DNA from: Cherax quadricarinatus
Taxonomy: Eukaryota > Arthropoda > Malacostraca > Decapoda > Parastacidae
NCBI RefSeq assembly: GCF_038502225.1
Contig: NC_091312.1
Span: forward strand, 27,790,190 to 27,854,189
Direction: 5' to 3'
DNA length: 64,000 nt
Made by a program: the position numbers and the translations under genes. This document shows, piece after piece, positions 47,424-59,964 of this stretch (positions are counted from its first letter, which is position 1; every line of letters starts with the position of its first letter). The notes under the pieces are model-generated. The model saw nothing but the letters and a program-made list of their open reading frames with translations. It was not told where the DNA came from and searched no databases.

Positions 47424-47773
47424 CCCCTTATTATTTTAAAATGAACTAAAAGTTTCCTCTCATTAAGTCAAATGAACTAAAAGTTTCCTCTCATTAAGTT
47501 AAAATGAACTAAAAAAAGCGTTTACTCGACGGTCAGTATTCCACGTCTACCGCGCACACAGGTTGAATCAGGTCGGTCCTTTTAGTTCATTCAAGATAAT
47601 AAGGGAACATAGTAGTGACGTCACGTGATGACCGCGCACACAGGTTGAATCTTGTCTACCCTTTTACCCACCCTCCCAAACCCTCACACTCCAACCATCA
47701 CCTCACAATTTTCACTCATAACCCCCAATTTTTCTCGTTTTAACCCTTTTAGTTCATTAAAGTTAATAAGGGG
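47424..47773 (+). mobile_element. ITR-bounded unit (candidate MITE), left arm
   Basis: CCCCTTATTA...AATGAACTAAAAG at 47424-47452 is inverted at 47746-47773 (CTTTTAGTTCATT...TAATAAGGGG) and, less well, at 47579-47605. Inside are two direct copies of AACTAAAAGTTTCCTCTCAT and two of GCGCACACAGGTTGAATC. A further outward copy of the right end lies near 48858. Mirror: 58042-58385. Confidence 0.6.
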
Positions 47774-47879
47774 ACACATGCATCAGAAAGTCACCACATC
47801 GCTTACATCCACTTTCGTTAAATTCACTACTCACAATTTTACATATTACGAAGTTAAATACGCACTTTTACTTTTGAAC

Positions 47880-49530
47880 ATCTTCAAAACACTCTCATAA
47901 ATCATTTGAATACTCACAAAAAATACCTTTATACATTTCCAAACAACACTGAATTACTCCAAAAACATCATTCGAACACCCCCAAATCACCTCTGAATAC
48001 TCCCAGAACACCTTCATAAGTACTCTTGCACATCATTTGAACACCTTCATAAGTACTCTCATAATCATTTGTACACCTTCAAAACACCTTTGAATACTCA
48101 CATAAACACCCTTGAACACCTTCAAAACACCTTCAAAGCACTCTCATAATCATTTGAACACCTTCAAAACACCCTTGAACACCTTCAAAACACCCTTGAT
48201 CACTTCAAAAAAAAACAACATTTGAACACACTCAAAACACCTTTGAACACCTTTGAACATTTCCAAACAACACTGAAACACTTCCAAAAAACACAATTTG
48301 AGTACTCCCAATTACACCACTGATTACTACTAAAACACCGCTGAATTCAATCAAAACACCCTTCAACACCTTCAAACACCCTTGAACACCTTCAAAACAC
48401 TCTTGAACACCTTCAAAAACACCTTTGAACATTTCCAAAACACTATTTGAGTACTCCCAATTACACCACTGAATACTACTAAAACACCGATGAATTCAAT
48501 CAAAACACCCTTCAACACCTTCAAAACACCTTTGAACACCTTTGAATACTCACATAAACACCCTTGAACACCTTCAAAACACCTTTGAATAACCTCAAAA
48601 CACCTTTGAACACCTTCAAAACACCCTTGAACACCTTCAAAACACCTTTGAATAACCTCAAAACACCTTTGAACACCTTCAAAACACCCTTGAACACCTT
48701 CAAAAACAACATTTGAACACACTCAAAACACCTTTGAACATTTCCAAAACACTATTTGAGTACTCCCAAATAAGATTTGACATCTCTAATTTATCTGCAC
48801 TTTCATTAAATTACAACTCATCCCTCAGTCTCCAGACTAGGCATTTTCTCGTTTTTTACCCTTTTAGTTCATTAAAGTTATTAAGGGGACACAATACATC
48901 AGAAAAAAGTCACAAAAACTAACTCAAACACTTTACTTTGAACACCCCCAAAAACACTCTCATAATCATTTGAATACTCACATAAACACCCTTGAACACC
49001 TTCAAACACCTTTGAATATCGTTTTTAAACTAATTTCATCACAACCCACTTATATCATCTTTTTCGGTAACTCTAATTCGACAACAACACCCACAACACC
49101 CACATCCCACAACACCCATGAACATTTCCAAAACACTATTTGAGTACTCCCAATTACACCACTGATTACTACTAAAACACCGCTGAATTCAATCAAAACG
49201 CCCTTCAACACCTTCAAACTCCCTTGAACACCTTCAAAACACTCTTGAACACTTTCAAAAACACCTTTGAACATTTCCAATCAACACTGAAACACTTCCA
49301 AAAAACACAATTTGAGTACTCCCAATTACACCACTGAATACTACTAAAACACCGCTGAATTCAATCAAAACACCCTTCAACACCTTCAAAACACCTTTGA
49401 ACACCTTCAAAACACCTTTGACACCTTCAAAACACTCTTGAACACCTTCAGAAAACACCTTCGAACATTTCCAATCAACACTGAAACACTTCCATACCCA
49501 ACTATTGCGACATGTTTTCAACACCCCCTC
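47880..49530. repeat. CACCTTCAAAACACCTTTGAA minisatellite field, left arm
   Basis: Dozens of imperfect 18-21-bp units with core ACACCTTCAAAACACC and TTTGAACACC, interspersed with a longer module (GAGTACTCCCAATTACACCA, then GAATTCAATCAAAACACCCT) repeated near 48300, 48450, 49140 and 49315. Mirror 56284-57935. Reverse frames (KVFKGVLKVFKGVL-type) are by-products. Confidence 0.92.
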
Positions 49531-49639
49531 CATTCTTTTTCCAATATATCATAACTTTTCAATTCTATAATTTCTTTTTAAAATATTCACACATTACCTT
49601 TATATTCAGTAAAATCTCTCCATATTTCTAATTACAACC

Positions 49640-49802
49640 CTCCCCATACCCCTCTCCATCTCACCCGCATTCTTCACATCCACTCACCCATCTCCCAACA
49701 TACCTCTTCTGAACACACACACAAAAAAATCACATTTCACATCCACAAATGCATCTCAAATCCACTAAAATCACTGTAACCAAGATATTCACACACACAC
49801 AC
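49640..49802 (+). repeat. ~163-bp module, copy 1, left arm
   Basis: Runs from CCCCATACCCCTCTCCATCT to GATATTCACACACACACACC; repeated almost exactly at 50143-50305 and mirrored at about 55514-55676 and 56012-56175. It separates CCTAA arrays. Confidence 0.92.
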
Positions 49803-50142
49803 CTTACCTAACCTAACCTAACCTAACCTAACCTAACCTAGCCTAACCTAACCTAACCTAACCTAACCTAACCTAACCTAACCTGTCCTAACCTAACCTA
49901 ACCTAACCTAACCGAACCTACCCTAACCTAATTTAACCTAACCTAACCTTACCGAACCTACCCTAACCTAACTTAACCTAACCTAACCTATCCTAACCTT
50001 ACCGAACCTACCCTAACCTAACCTTACCTAACATAACCTACCCTAACCTAACCTAACTTTACCTAACCTAACCTAACCAAACCTACCCTAACCTAACTTA
50101 ACCTATCCTAACCTTACCTAACTTATCCTAACCTAACCTAAC
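49803..50142 (+). repeat. Degenerate (CCTAA)n array 1, left arm
   Basis: Arthropod-type telomere pentamer with variants CTTAC, CCGAA, CCTAC and CTTAA. Mirror: about 55677-56011 as TTAGG. Confidence 0.95.
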
Positions 50143-50305
50143 TCCCCATACCCCTCTCCATCTCACCCGCATTTCTTCACATCCACTCACCCATCTCCCA
50201 ACATACCTCTTCTGAACACACACACAAAAAAATCACATTTCACATCCACAAATGCATCTCAAATCCACTAAAATCACTGTAACCAAGATATTCACACACA
50301 CACAC
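50143..50305 (+). repeat. ~163-bp module, copy 2, left arm
   Basis: Second copy of 49640-49802, differing by CGCATTTCTTC against CGCATTCTTC. Confidence 0.92.
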
Positions 50306-51018
50306 CTTACCTAACCTAACCTTACCTAACCTAACCTACCCTAACCTAACTTAACCTAACATAACCTAACCTAACCTTACCTAACCTAACCTAACCTTAC
50401 CTAACCTAACCTTACCTAACCTACCCTAACCTAACCTTACCTAACCTAACCTAGCCTAACCTAACCTATCTTAACCTTACCTAACCTAACCTTACCTAAC
50501 ATAACCTAACTTAACCTAACCGAACCTAACCTAACCTTACCTAACTTATCCTAACCTAACCTACCCTAACCTAACCTACCCTAACCTGTCCTAACCTAAC
50601 CTAACCTAACCTAACCTAACCTAACCGAACCTACCCTAACCTAATTTAACCTAACCTAACCTTACCGAACCTACGCTAACCTAACTTAACCTAACCTAAC
50701 CTATCCTAACCTTACCGAACCTACCCTAACCTAACCTTACCTAACATAACCTAGCCTAACCTAACCTAACTTTACCTAACCTAACCTAACCTAACCAAAC
50801 CTACCCTAACCTAACTTAACCTATCCTAACCTTACCTAACTTATCCTAACCTAACCTAACCTAACCTTACCTAACATAATCTAACCTATCTTATCCTAAT
50901 CCAACCTAACCTAACCTTACCTAACCTATCTTATCCTAATCTAACCTTGCCTAACCATTACCTAACCTAACCTAACCTATCTTATCCTAATCCAACCTAA
51001 CCTAGCCGAACCTATCCT
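50306..51018 (+). repeat. Degenerate (CCTAA)n array 2, left arm
   Basis: About 140 pentamers. Internal order of variants (GTCCTAACC, CCGAACCTACCC, TTTACC) repeats that of array 1, showing block duplication. Mirror 54801-55513. Confidence 0.95.
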
Positions 51019-51361
51019 AAAATATATTGGAACACCCCCAAAACACTATTTGAGTACTCCAGAATTACTTTGAACGACTCCATTTTGGATATATCCAAAT
51101 TAGTTTTGAAAACTTTATCGTAAAATCGAACATTATTTTCTTGTTGGTAAAACACACTCAATGGTAGAAATATTTACTCGATTTCCGAATAGAAGCACTG
51201 TCCTCGCTCTGAGAGACTCATTGTGGGTCACCCCAACACATGGTGTAATGCGCTTCACACCCAAGGTAGAACATAACACCTGCGTCAACTCAGGACAGAC
51301 AGGCGCCATGTAATGCGGGTAACATCCAAGGTAGAAAATCATCTCTTTCCAGACCAACTGT
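51019..51361. other. Unique island between CCTAA arrays, left arm
   Basis: 343 bp, mirrored exactly at 54458-54800. On the minus strand a 74-codon frame (51133-51357) is open in both arms but has no recognisable domain. It contains an imperfect direct repeat: TCTACCTTGGATGTTACCCG and TCTACCTTGGGTGTGAAGCG, each followed by CATTACA. Confidence 0.6.
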
Positions 51362-51730
51362 CTATCCTAACCTAACCTAACCTAACCTAACCTAATTCCT
51401 AACCTAACCTAACCTCACCTAACCGAACCTAACCTAACTCCATCAATCACCTCTATCCTAACCTAACCTAACCTAACCTAACCCAACCTAACTCCATCAA
51501 ACACCTCTAACCTAACCTAACCTAACCTATCCTAACCTAACCTAACTCCATCAAACACCTCGAATACTACCTAACTTAACCTAACCTAACCTTACCTAAC
51601 CTACCGAACCTAACCTAACCTAACCTAACCTATCCTAACCCGTCCCAACCTAACCTAACCTAACCTAACCTAACCTAACCTAACCTAACCTAACTTATCC
51701 TAACCTAACCTATCCTAACCTAACCTAAAC
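51362..51730 (+). repeat. Degenerate (CCTAA)n array 3, left arm
   Basis: Pentamers interrupted three times by AACTCCATCAAACACCTC-type strings. Mirror 54089-54457. Confidence 0.95.
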
Positions 51731-52880
51731 ACTGACTAACTTTGAACCAACTCTGAACACCACTGATCTTCTTCAAAAAAATGCTCTGCACATCATTTGA
51801 ACACCTTCAAAAAAAAACACCATCAAACACCTCCGAATACTCCCAAAAAAACACTACTGATTACTACCAAATCACCACTGAATACTACCAATCACCGTCA
51901 AAATCACCAGAAACTAAGTTTAACATCACCATCTAACATCCTTTTTATAGAAATCCCCTCAAATCACTATAACCAAGAACTCCCTCCCCATTTGGCGCAT
52001 AAAAAAAAAAAAGCATGAACACAAACCTAATACGCAAACACTTAGTACATGATCACCATCAACTGAAAACATATCTTATACACACACATAATATAAGACA
52101 ATCACCAACTACAATCACCCATGTTCACTTACCTCAAAATCACTAATATCACAGAAAACAATAATTTTTATAAACATTTCACACACACACACACAAAAAA
52201 AAAAAATCATATTTGACAATATCTAAGCGCACTCACCTCACTACCACCAACACACGATGTCTCACCTCACAGGACCGACGAGGTCACCTCCAGTGACGTC
52301 ACACTCCCATTGTGTTACTTGGTGGTTGGTAACATCACACCTAACCCCCTTGTTTCAACCTGTTGTACCCTACATTATCTAAGAACACTATATCCAAGAC
52401 GATTACCAGATTTTATGATCCCCAACACCAAGATCACAGAAAACACACATTTTTATAATTATTCACACAAAAATCACGATCACCAATTCCATATCATGTT
52501 TACCGTCATCTATCAACACTAATCACCAAGATCACCAAAAAATCTAAGATCATGCATCTCAAAACTACTATGATCACTGAAAACACTTATTTTTTTAAAC
52601 ATTCGCACAAAAAATAAGACATACACAAAAATACCACAACACTTCCACCAACATCTATAACATAACATGAGCACTATAACATATCACTATCACAAAAAAA
52701 ATAATACACAAACACCCACATATTATACATTTCAATTGGAAATTTAAGACATGAGACATACACACCAAATCTAAGACATTCACCTCCAACTAAGACATAC
52801 ACATCACCCTTAAAACTTCCTTCCTTATTCATTCCGCATATCTCCTAGAGCTGTTTTAACCCCGACGGTTCCATCACGAC
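51731..52880. other. AT-rich inner arm, no gene
   Basis: A- and C-rich DNA with short motif recurrences (AAAACACNNATTTTTATAA near 52160, 52440 and 52585; AAGACATACACA near 52617, 52745 and 52795). A CRE-like GTGACGTCAC lies at 52292. The 70-codon frame at 52310-52522 (mirrored at 53297-53509) has no recognisable features. Confidence 0.5.
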
Positions 52881-52893
52881 GTAGGAGCCAGAG

Positions 52894-52925
52894 GAACCAT
52901 CACCACTCCAACACCACCTACTACA
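52894..52925. other. 32-bp spacer at palindrome centre
   Basis: Asymmetric sequence between GTAGGAGCCAGAG (ends 52893) and CTCTGGCTCCTAC (starts 52926). The adjoining inner arm, CTGTTTTAACCCCGACGG, has a few mismatches to its partner (for example TTCCATCACGACG against CGTCGTGGTGGATC). Confidence 0.95.
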
Positions 52926-54088
52926 CTCTGGCTCCTACGTCGTGGTGGATCCGTCGGGGTTAAAACAGCTCTAGGAGATATGCGGAATGAATAAGGAAGG
53001 AAGTTTTAAGGGTGATGTGTATGTCTTAGTTGGAGGTGAATGTCTTAGATTTGGTGTGTATGTCTCATGTCTTAAATTTCCAATTGAAATGTATAATATG
53101 TGGGTGTTTGTGTATTATTTTTTTTGTGATAGTGATATGTTATAGTGCTCATGTTATGTTATAGATGTTGGTGGAAGTGTTGTGGTATTTTTGTGTATGT
53201 CTTATTTTTTGTGCGAATGTTTAAAAAAATAAGTGTTTTCAGTGATCATAGTAGTTTTGAGATGCATGATCTTAGATTTTTTGGTGATCTTGGTGATTAG
53301 TGTTGATAGATGACGGTAAACATGATATGGAATTGGTGATCGTGATTTTTGTGTGAATAATTATAAAAATGTGTGTTTTCTGTGATCTTGGTGTTGGGGA
53401 TCATAAAATCTGGTAATCGTCTTGGATATAGTGTTCTTAGATAATGTAGGGTACAACAGGTTGAAACAAGGGGGTTAGGTGTGATGTTACCAACCACCAA
53501 GTAACACAATGGGAGTGTGACGTCACTGGAGGTGACCTCGTCGGTCCTGTGAGGTGAGACATCGTGTGTTGGTGGTAGTGAGGTGAGTGCGCTTAGATAT
53601 TGTCAAATATGATTTTTTTTTTTGTGTGTGTGTGTGTGAAATGTTTATAAAAATTATTGTTTTCTGTGATATTAGTGATTTTGAGGTAAGTGAACATGGG
53701 TGATTGTAGTTGGTGATTGTCTTATATTATGTGTGTGTATAAGATATGTTTTCAGTTGATGGTGATCATGTACTAAGTGTTTGCGTATTAGGTTTGTGTT
53801 CATGCTTTTTTTTTTTTATGCGCCAAATGGGGAGGGAGTTCTTGGTTATAGTGATTTGAGGGGATTTCTATAAAAAGGATGTTAGATGGTGATGTTAAAC
53901 TTAGTTTCTGGTGATTTTGACGGTGATTGGTAGTATTCAGTGGTGATTTGGTAGTAATCAGTAGTGTTTTTTTGGGAGTATTCGGAGGTGTTTGATGGTG
54001 TTTTTTTTTTGAAGGTGTTCAAATGATGTGCAGAGCATTTTTTTGAAGAAGATCAGTGGTGTTCAGAGTTGGTTCAAAGTTAGTCAGT

Positions 54089-54457
54089 GTTTAGGTTAGG
54101 TTAGGATAGGTTAGGTTAGGATAAGTTAGGTTAGGTTAGGTTAGGTTAGGTTAGGTTAGGTTAGGTTAGGTTGGGACGGGTTAGGATAGGTTAGGTTAGG
54201 TTAGGTTAGGTTCGGTAGGTTAGGTAAGGTTAGGTTAGGTTAAGTTAGGTAGTATTCGAGGTGTTTGATGGAGTTAGGTTAGGTTAGGATAGGTTAGGTT
54301 AGGTTAGGTTAGAGGTGTTTGATGGAGTTAGGTTGGGTTAGGTTAGGTTAGGTTAGGTTAGGATAGAGGTGATTGATGGAGTTAGGTTAGGTTCGGTTAG
54401 GTGAGGTTAGGTTAGGTTAGGAATTAGGTTAGGTTAGGTTAGGTTAGGTTAGGATAG
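54089..54457 (-). repeat. Degenerate (TTAGG)n array 3, right arm
   Basis: Mirror of 51362-51730. Confidence 0.95.
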
Positions 54458-54800
54458 ACAGTTGGTCTGGAAAGAGATGATTTTCTACCTTGGATGTTAC
54501 CCGCATTACATGGCGCCTGTCTGTCCTGAGTTGACGCAGGTGTTATGTTCTACCTTGGGTGTGAAGCGCATTACACCATGTGTTGGGGTGACCCACAATG
54601 AGTCTCTCAGAGCGAGGACAGTGCTTCTATTCGGAAATCGAGTAAATATTTCTACCATTGAGTGTGTTTTACCAACAAGAAAATAATGTTCGATTTTACG
54701 ATAAAGTTTTCAAAACTAATTTGGATATATCCAAAATGGAGTCGTTCAAAGTAATTCTGGAGTACTCAAATAGTGTTTTGGGGGTGTTCCAATATATTTT

Positions 54801-56011
54801 AGGATAGGTTCGGCTAGGTTAGGTTGGATTAGGATAAGATAGGTTAGGTTAGGTTAGGTAATGGTTAGGCAAGGTTAGATTAGGATAAGATAGGTTAGGT
54901 AAGGTTAGGTTAGGTTGGATTAGGATAAGATAGGTTAGATTATGTTAGGTAAGGTTAGGTTAGGTTAGGTTAGGATAAGTTAGGTAAGGTTAGGATAGGT
55001 TAAGTTAGGTTAGGGTAGGTTTGGTTAGGTTAGGTTAGGTTAGGTAAAGTTAGGTTAGGTTAGGCTAGGTTATGTTAGGTAAGGTTAGGTTAGGGTAGGT
55101 TCGGTAAGGTTAGGATAGGTTAGGTTAGGTTAAGTTAGGTTAGCGTAGGTTCGGTAAGGTTAGGTTAGGTTAAATTAGGTTAGGGTAGGTTCGGTTAGGT
55201 TAGGTTAGGTTAGGTTAGGTTAGGTTAGGACAGGTTAGGGTAGGTTAGGTTAGGGTAGGTTAGGTTAGGATAAGTTAGGTAAGGTTAGGTTAGGTTCGGT
55301 TAGGTTAAGTTAGGTTATGTTAGGTAAGGTTAGGTTAGGTAAGGTTAAGATAGGTTAGGTTAGGCTAGGTTAGGTTAGGTAAGGTTAGGTTAGGGTAGGT
55401 TAGGTAAGGTTAGGTTAGGTAAGGTTAGGTTAGGTTAGGTAAGGTTAGGTTAGGTTATGTTAGGTTAAGTTAGGTTAGGGTAGGTTAGGTTAGGTAAGGT
55501 TAGGTTAGGTAAGGTGTGTGTGTGTGAATATCTTGGTTACAGTGATTTTAGTGGATTTGAGATGCATTTGTGGATGTGAAATGTGATTTTTTTGTGTGTG
55601 TGTTCAGAAGAGGTATGTTGGGAGATGGGTGAGTGGATGTGAAGAAATGCGGGTGAGATGGAGAGGGGTATGGGGAGTTAGGTTAGGTTAGGATAAGTTA
55701 GGTAAGGTTAGGATAGGTTAAGTTAGGTTAGGGTAGGTTTGGTTAGGTTAGGTTAGGTAAAGTTAGGTTAGGTTAGGGTAGGTTATGTTAGGTAAGGTTA
55801 GGTTAGGGTAGGTTCGGTAAGGTTAGGATAGGTTAGGTTAGGTTAAGTTAGGTTAGGGTAGGTTCGGTAAGGTTAGGTTAGGTTAAATTAGGTTAGGGTA
55901 GGTTCGGTTAGGTTAGGTTAGGTTAGGTTAGGACAGGTTAGGTTAGGTTAGGTTAGGTTAGGTTAGGTTAGGCTAGGTTAGGTTAGGTTAGGTTAGGTTA
56001 GGTTAGGTAAG
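54801..56011 (-). repeat. Degenerate (TTAGG)n arrays 2 and 1, right arm
   Basis: Mirror of 49803-51018, with the 163-bp module at about 55514-55676 between the arrays. Small differences from the left arm, such as TTAGGGTAGG against TTAGGCTAGG near 55770 and 55070. Confidence 0.95.
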
Positions 56012-58041
56012 GTGTGTGTGTGTGAATATCTTGGTTACAGTGATTTTAGTGGATTTGAGATGCATTTGTGGATGTGAAATGTGATTTTTTTGTGTGTGTG
56101 TTCAGAAGAGGTATGTTGGGAGATGGGTGAGTGGATGTGAAGAATGCGGGTGAGATGGAGAGGGGTATGGGGAGGGTTGTAATTAGAAATATGGAGAGAT
56201 TTTACTGAATATAAAGGTAATGTGTGAATATTTTAAAAAGAAATTATAGAATTGAAAAGTTATGATATATTGGAAAAAGAATGGAGGGGGTGTTGAAAAC
56301 ATGTCGCAATAGTTGGGTATGGAAGTGTTTCAGTGTTGATTGGAAATGTTCGAAGGTGTTTTCTGAAGGTGTTCAAGAGTGTTTTGAAGGTGTCAAAGGT
56401 GTTTTGAAGGTGTTCAAAGGTGTTTTGAAGGTGTTGAAGGGTGTTTTGATTGAATTCAGCGGTGTTTTAGTAGTATTCAGTGGTGTAATTGGGAGTACTC
56501 AAATTGTGTTTTTTGGAAGTGTTTCAGTGTTGATTGGAAATGTTCAAAGGTGTTTTTGAAAGTGTTCAAGAGTGTTTTGAAGGTGTTCAAGGGAGTTTGA
56601 AGGTGTTGAAGGGCGTTTTGATTGAATTCAGCGGTGTTTTAGTAGTAATCAGTGGTGTAATTGGGAGTACTCAAATAGTGTTTTGGAAATGTTCATGGGT
56701 GTTGTGGGATGTGGGTGTTGTGGGTGTTGTTGTCGAATTAGAGTTACCGAAAAAGATGATATAAGTGGGTTGTGATGAAATTAGTTTAAAAACGATATTC
56801 AAAGGTGTTTGAAGGTGTTCAAGGGTGTTTATGTGAGTATTCAAATGATTATGAGAGTGTTTTTGGGGGTGTTCAAAGTAAAGTGTTTGAGTTAGTTTTT
56901 GTGACTTTTTTCTGATGTATTGTGTCCCCTTAATAACTTTAATGAACTAAAAGGGTAAAAAACGAGAAAATGCCTAGTCTGGAGACTGAGGGATGAGTTG
57001 TAATTTAATGAAAGTGCAGATAAATTAGAGATGTCAAATCTTATTTGGGAGTACTCAAATAGTGTTTTGGAAATGTTCAAAGGTGTTTTGAGTGTGTTCA
57101 AATGTTGTTTTTGAAGGTGTTCAAGGGTGTTTTGAAGGTGTTCAAAGGTGTTTTGAGGTTATTCAAAGGTGTTTTGAAGGTGTTCAAGGGTGTTTTGAAG
57201 GTGTTCAAAGGTGTTTTGAGGTTATTCAAAGGTGTTTTGAAGGTGTTCAAGGGTGTTTATGTGAGTATTCAAAGGTGTTCAAAGGTGTTTTGAAGGTGTT
57301 GAAGGGTGTTTTGATTGAATTCATCGGTGTTTTAGTAGTATTCAGTGGTGTAATTGGGAGTACTCAAATAGTGTTTTGGAAATGTTCAAAGGTGTTTTTG
57401 AAGGTGTTCAAGAGTGTTTTGAAGGTGTTCAAGGGTGTTTGAAGGTGTTGAAGGGTGTTTTGATTGAATTCAGCGGTGTTTTAGTAGTAATCAGTGGTGT
57501 AATTGGGAGTACTCAAATTGTGTTTTTTGGAAGTGTTTCAGTGTTGTTTGGAAATGTTCAAAGGTGTTCAAAGGTGTTTTGAGTGTGTTCAAATGTTGTT
57601 TTTTTTTGAAGGTGATCAAGGGTGTTTTGAAGGTGTTCAAGGGTGTTTTGAAGGTGTTCAAATGATTATGAGAGTGCTTTGAAGGTGTTTTGAAGGTGTT
57701 CAAGGGTGTTTATGTGAGTATTCAAAGGTGTTTTGAAGGTGTACAAATGATTATGAGAGTACTTATGAAGGTGTTCAAATGATGTGCAAGAGTACTTATG
57801 AAGGTGTTCTGGGAGTATTCAGAGGTGATTTGGGGGTGTTCGAATGATGTTTTTGGAGTAATTCAGTGTTGTTTGGAAATGTATAAAGGTATTTTTTGTG
57901 AGTATTCAAATGATTTATGAGAGTGTTTTGAAGATGTTCAAAAGTAAAAGTGCGTATTTAACTTCGTAATATGTAAAATTGTGAGTAGTGAATTTAACGA
58001 AAGTGGATGTAAGCGATGTGGTGACTTTCTGATGCATGTGT

Positions 58042-58385
58042 CCCCTTATTAACTTTAATGAACTAAAAGGGTTAAAACGAGAAAAATTGGGGGTTATGAG
58101 TGAAAATTGTGAGGTGATGGTTGGAGTGTGAGGGTTTGGGAGGGTGGGTAAAAGGGTAGACAAGATTCAACCTGTGTGCGCGGTCATCACGTGACGTCAC
58201 TACTATGTTCCCTTATTATCTTGAATGAACTAAAAGGACCGACCTGATTCAACCTGTGTGCGCGTGACGTCACTGACCGCCGAGTAAACGCTTTTTTTAG
58301 TTCATTTTAACTTAATGAGAGGAAACTTTTAGTTCATTTGACTTAATGAGAGGAAACTTTTAGTTCATTTTAAAATAATAAGGGG
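58042..58385 (-). mobile_element. ITR-bounded unit (candidate MITE), right arm
   Basis: Mirror of 47424-47773 but 6 bp shorter. Between the termini it reads GACGTCACTGACCGCCGAG where the left arm has a different string. Confidence 0.6.
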
Positions 58386-59814
58386 AAGATGTTTAGACCT
58401 GTAGTAAGCATGCCCCCATAGGAGGAGTTCATTTGAATGCTTACCCCCAGAGGGGGGATTCCAAAAACCTTGATCCAAGGAGATGGAGAATTTCGAAAAC
58501 CCCATAGGGGGGGAATCCAAAAACTTGTATTATCGAGAAATTTTGGGGTGGGAGTGAAAGTGTGAGGGGTAATCCAAAAATTTGATCCAAGGAGATGGAG
58601 AATTTCGAAAACCCATAGGGAGGATCCAAAAAACTCGATCCGAGGAGATGGAGTCTTGGTATTGTCGAGAAATTTGAGGTGGGAGTGAAAGTGGGAGGGG
58701 GATCCGAGGAAGTGGAGACTTTGATATTGAGAACCTCATAGGGGGGAGTATCCAAAACTTGTATTATCGAGAAAATTTGGGGATGGGGGGTGAAAGGAGG
58801 GGTACCCAAAAAACTTGATCCGAGGAATTGGAGAATTTCGAAAACCCCATAGGGGGGAATCCAAAACTTGTATTATCGAGAAAAAAAATTTGAGGTGGGG
58901 GGTGGGTGAAAGTGGGAGGGGTAATCCAAAAATTTGATCCAAGGTGATCATAAGAAATTCAAAACCCCCATAGGGGGGAATCCAAAACTTGTATTATCGA
59001 GAAATTTTTGGGATTGGGGGGTGAAAGTGGGAGGGGGAACCTTAAAAATTTGATCTGAGGAGATGGAGAATTTCGAAAAACCCATAGGGGGGATCCAAAA
59101 ACTTGGTAATATTGAGAAATTTTGGGATGGGGGTGAAAGTGAGAGGGGGAACCTCAAAAAATTTGATCCGAGGAGATGGAGAAACCCCCATAGGGGGGAA
59201 TGCAAAAACTTGGTAATATTGAGAAATTTTTTGGGGATGGGGGGTGGAAGGAGGGGCAATCCAAAAAACCTTGATCCAAGGAGATCACAAGAAAATGAAA
59301 TTCAAAAAAAATTCGAAAAAATCCAAAAACCTCCAAGGAGAGCACAAGAAAATGAAATTCAAAAAAATTCGAAAAAAATCGGAAAAAAAATTCGAGGCGC
59401 GGGGGCGATCCGGACGACGCTGCAGAAGGCGCAGCAGAAGGCGCGAAGGGGCGCGGGCGGGGCGCGCGGGCGGGCGGGGCGCGCGGGGCGGGGGGGGGGG
59501 GGCGCGCGGGGGGGCGCGCGGGGCGGCGGGCGGGCGCGCGGGCGGGCGCGCGGGCGCGCGGCGCGATGGTGGGGTCGCGAGGCGGGGGGGGGGGTCGTGG
59601 TGGGTGGGGGTATTGGTTGGGGGGTCAAGGGTGAGGTAGTCTCGAGGGCGAGGTCATGGTCAAAACCGGAAGTAACACCTAGGTGTGAAAAAGGTGACCC
59701 TCCAGCTGCTGGTCCTAGACCGGATACACCGCTCAGCCGCACCCCTAAAACCGGATACACCGCTCAGCCGCATGCCTAAAAACCGGATACACCGCTCAGC
59801 CGCTTTCTTCACTA

Positions 59815-59962
<148 letters not shown>

Positions 59963-59964
<2 letters not shown>

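Larger units (their letters stand above)
46061..52893 (+). repeat. Left arm of 13.76-kb inverted repeat
   Basis: Pairs with 52926-59818. For the inner 2.6 kb and more, paired positions add up exactly to 105819 (for example 52310 with 53509, and 51133 with 54686). The sum drifts to 105814 near 49.3 kb and 105809 near 47.0 kb through small indels, and to 105878 near 46.2 kb after a 60-bp extra block in the right arm. Order from outside in: terminal triplet repeat, GC-rich tract, ~105-bp repeats, ITR-bounded unit, CTTTGAACAC minisatellite, CCTAA arrays with a duplicated module, a unique island, a last CCTAA array, and 1.15 kb of unique AT-rich DNA. No protein gene recognised. Confidence 0.97.

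Noticed and set aside
49803..51018. True chromosome end
   Set aside because: Arrays are degenerate, interrupted, and have unique sequence on both sides; interstitial.
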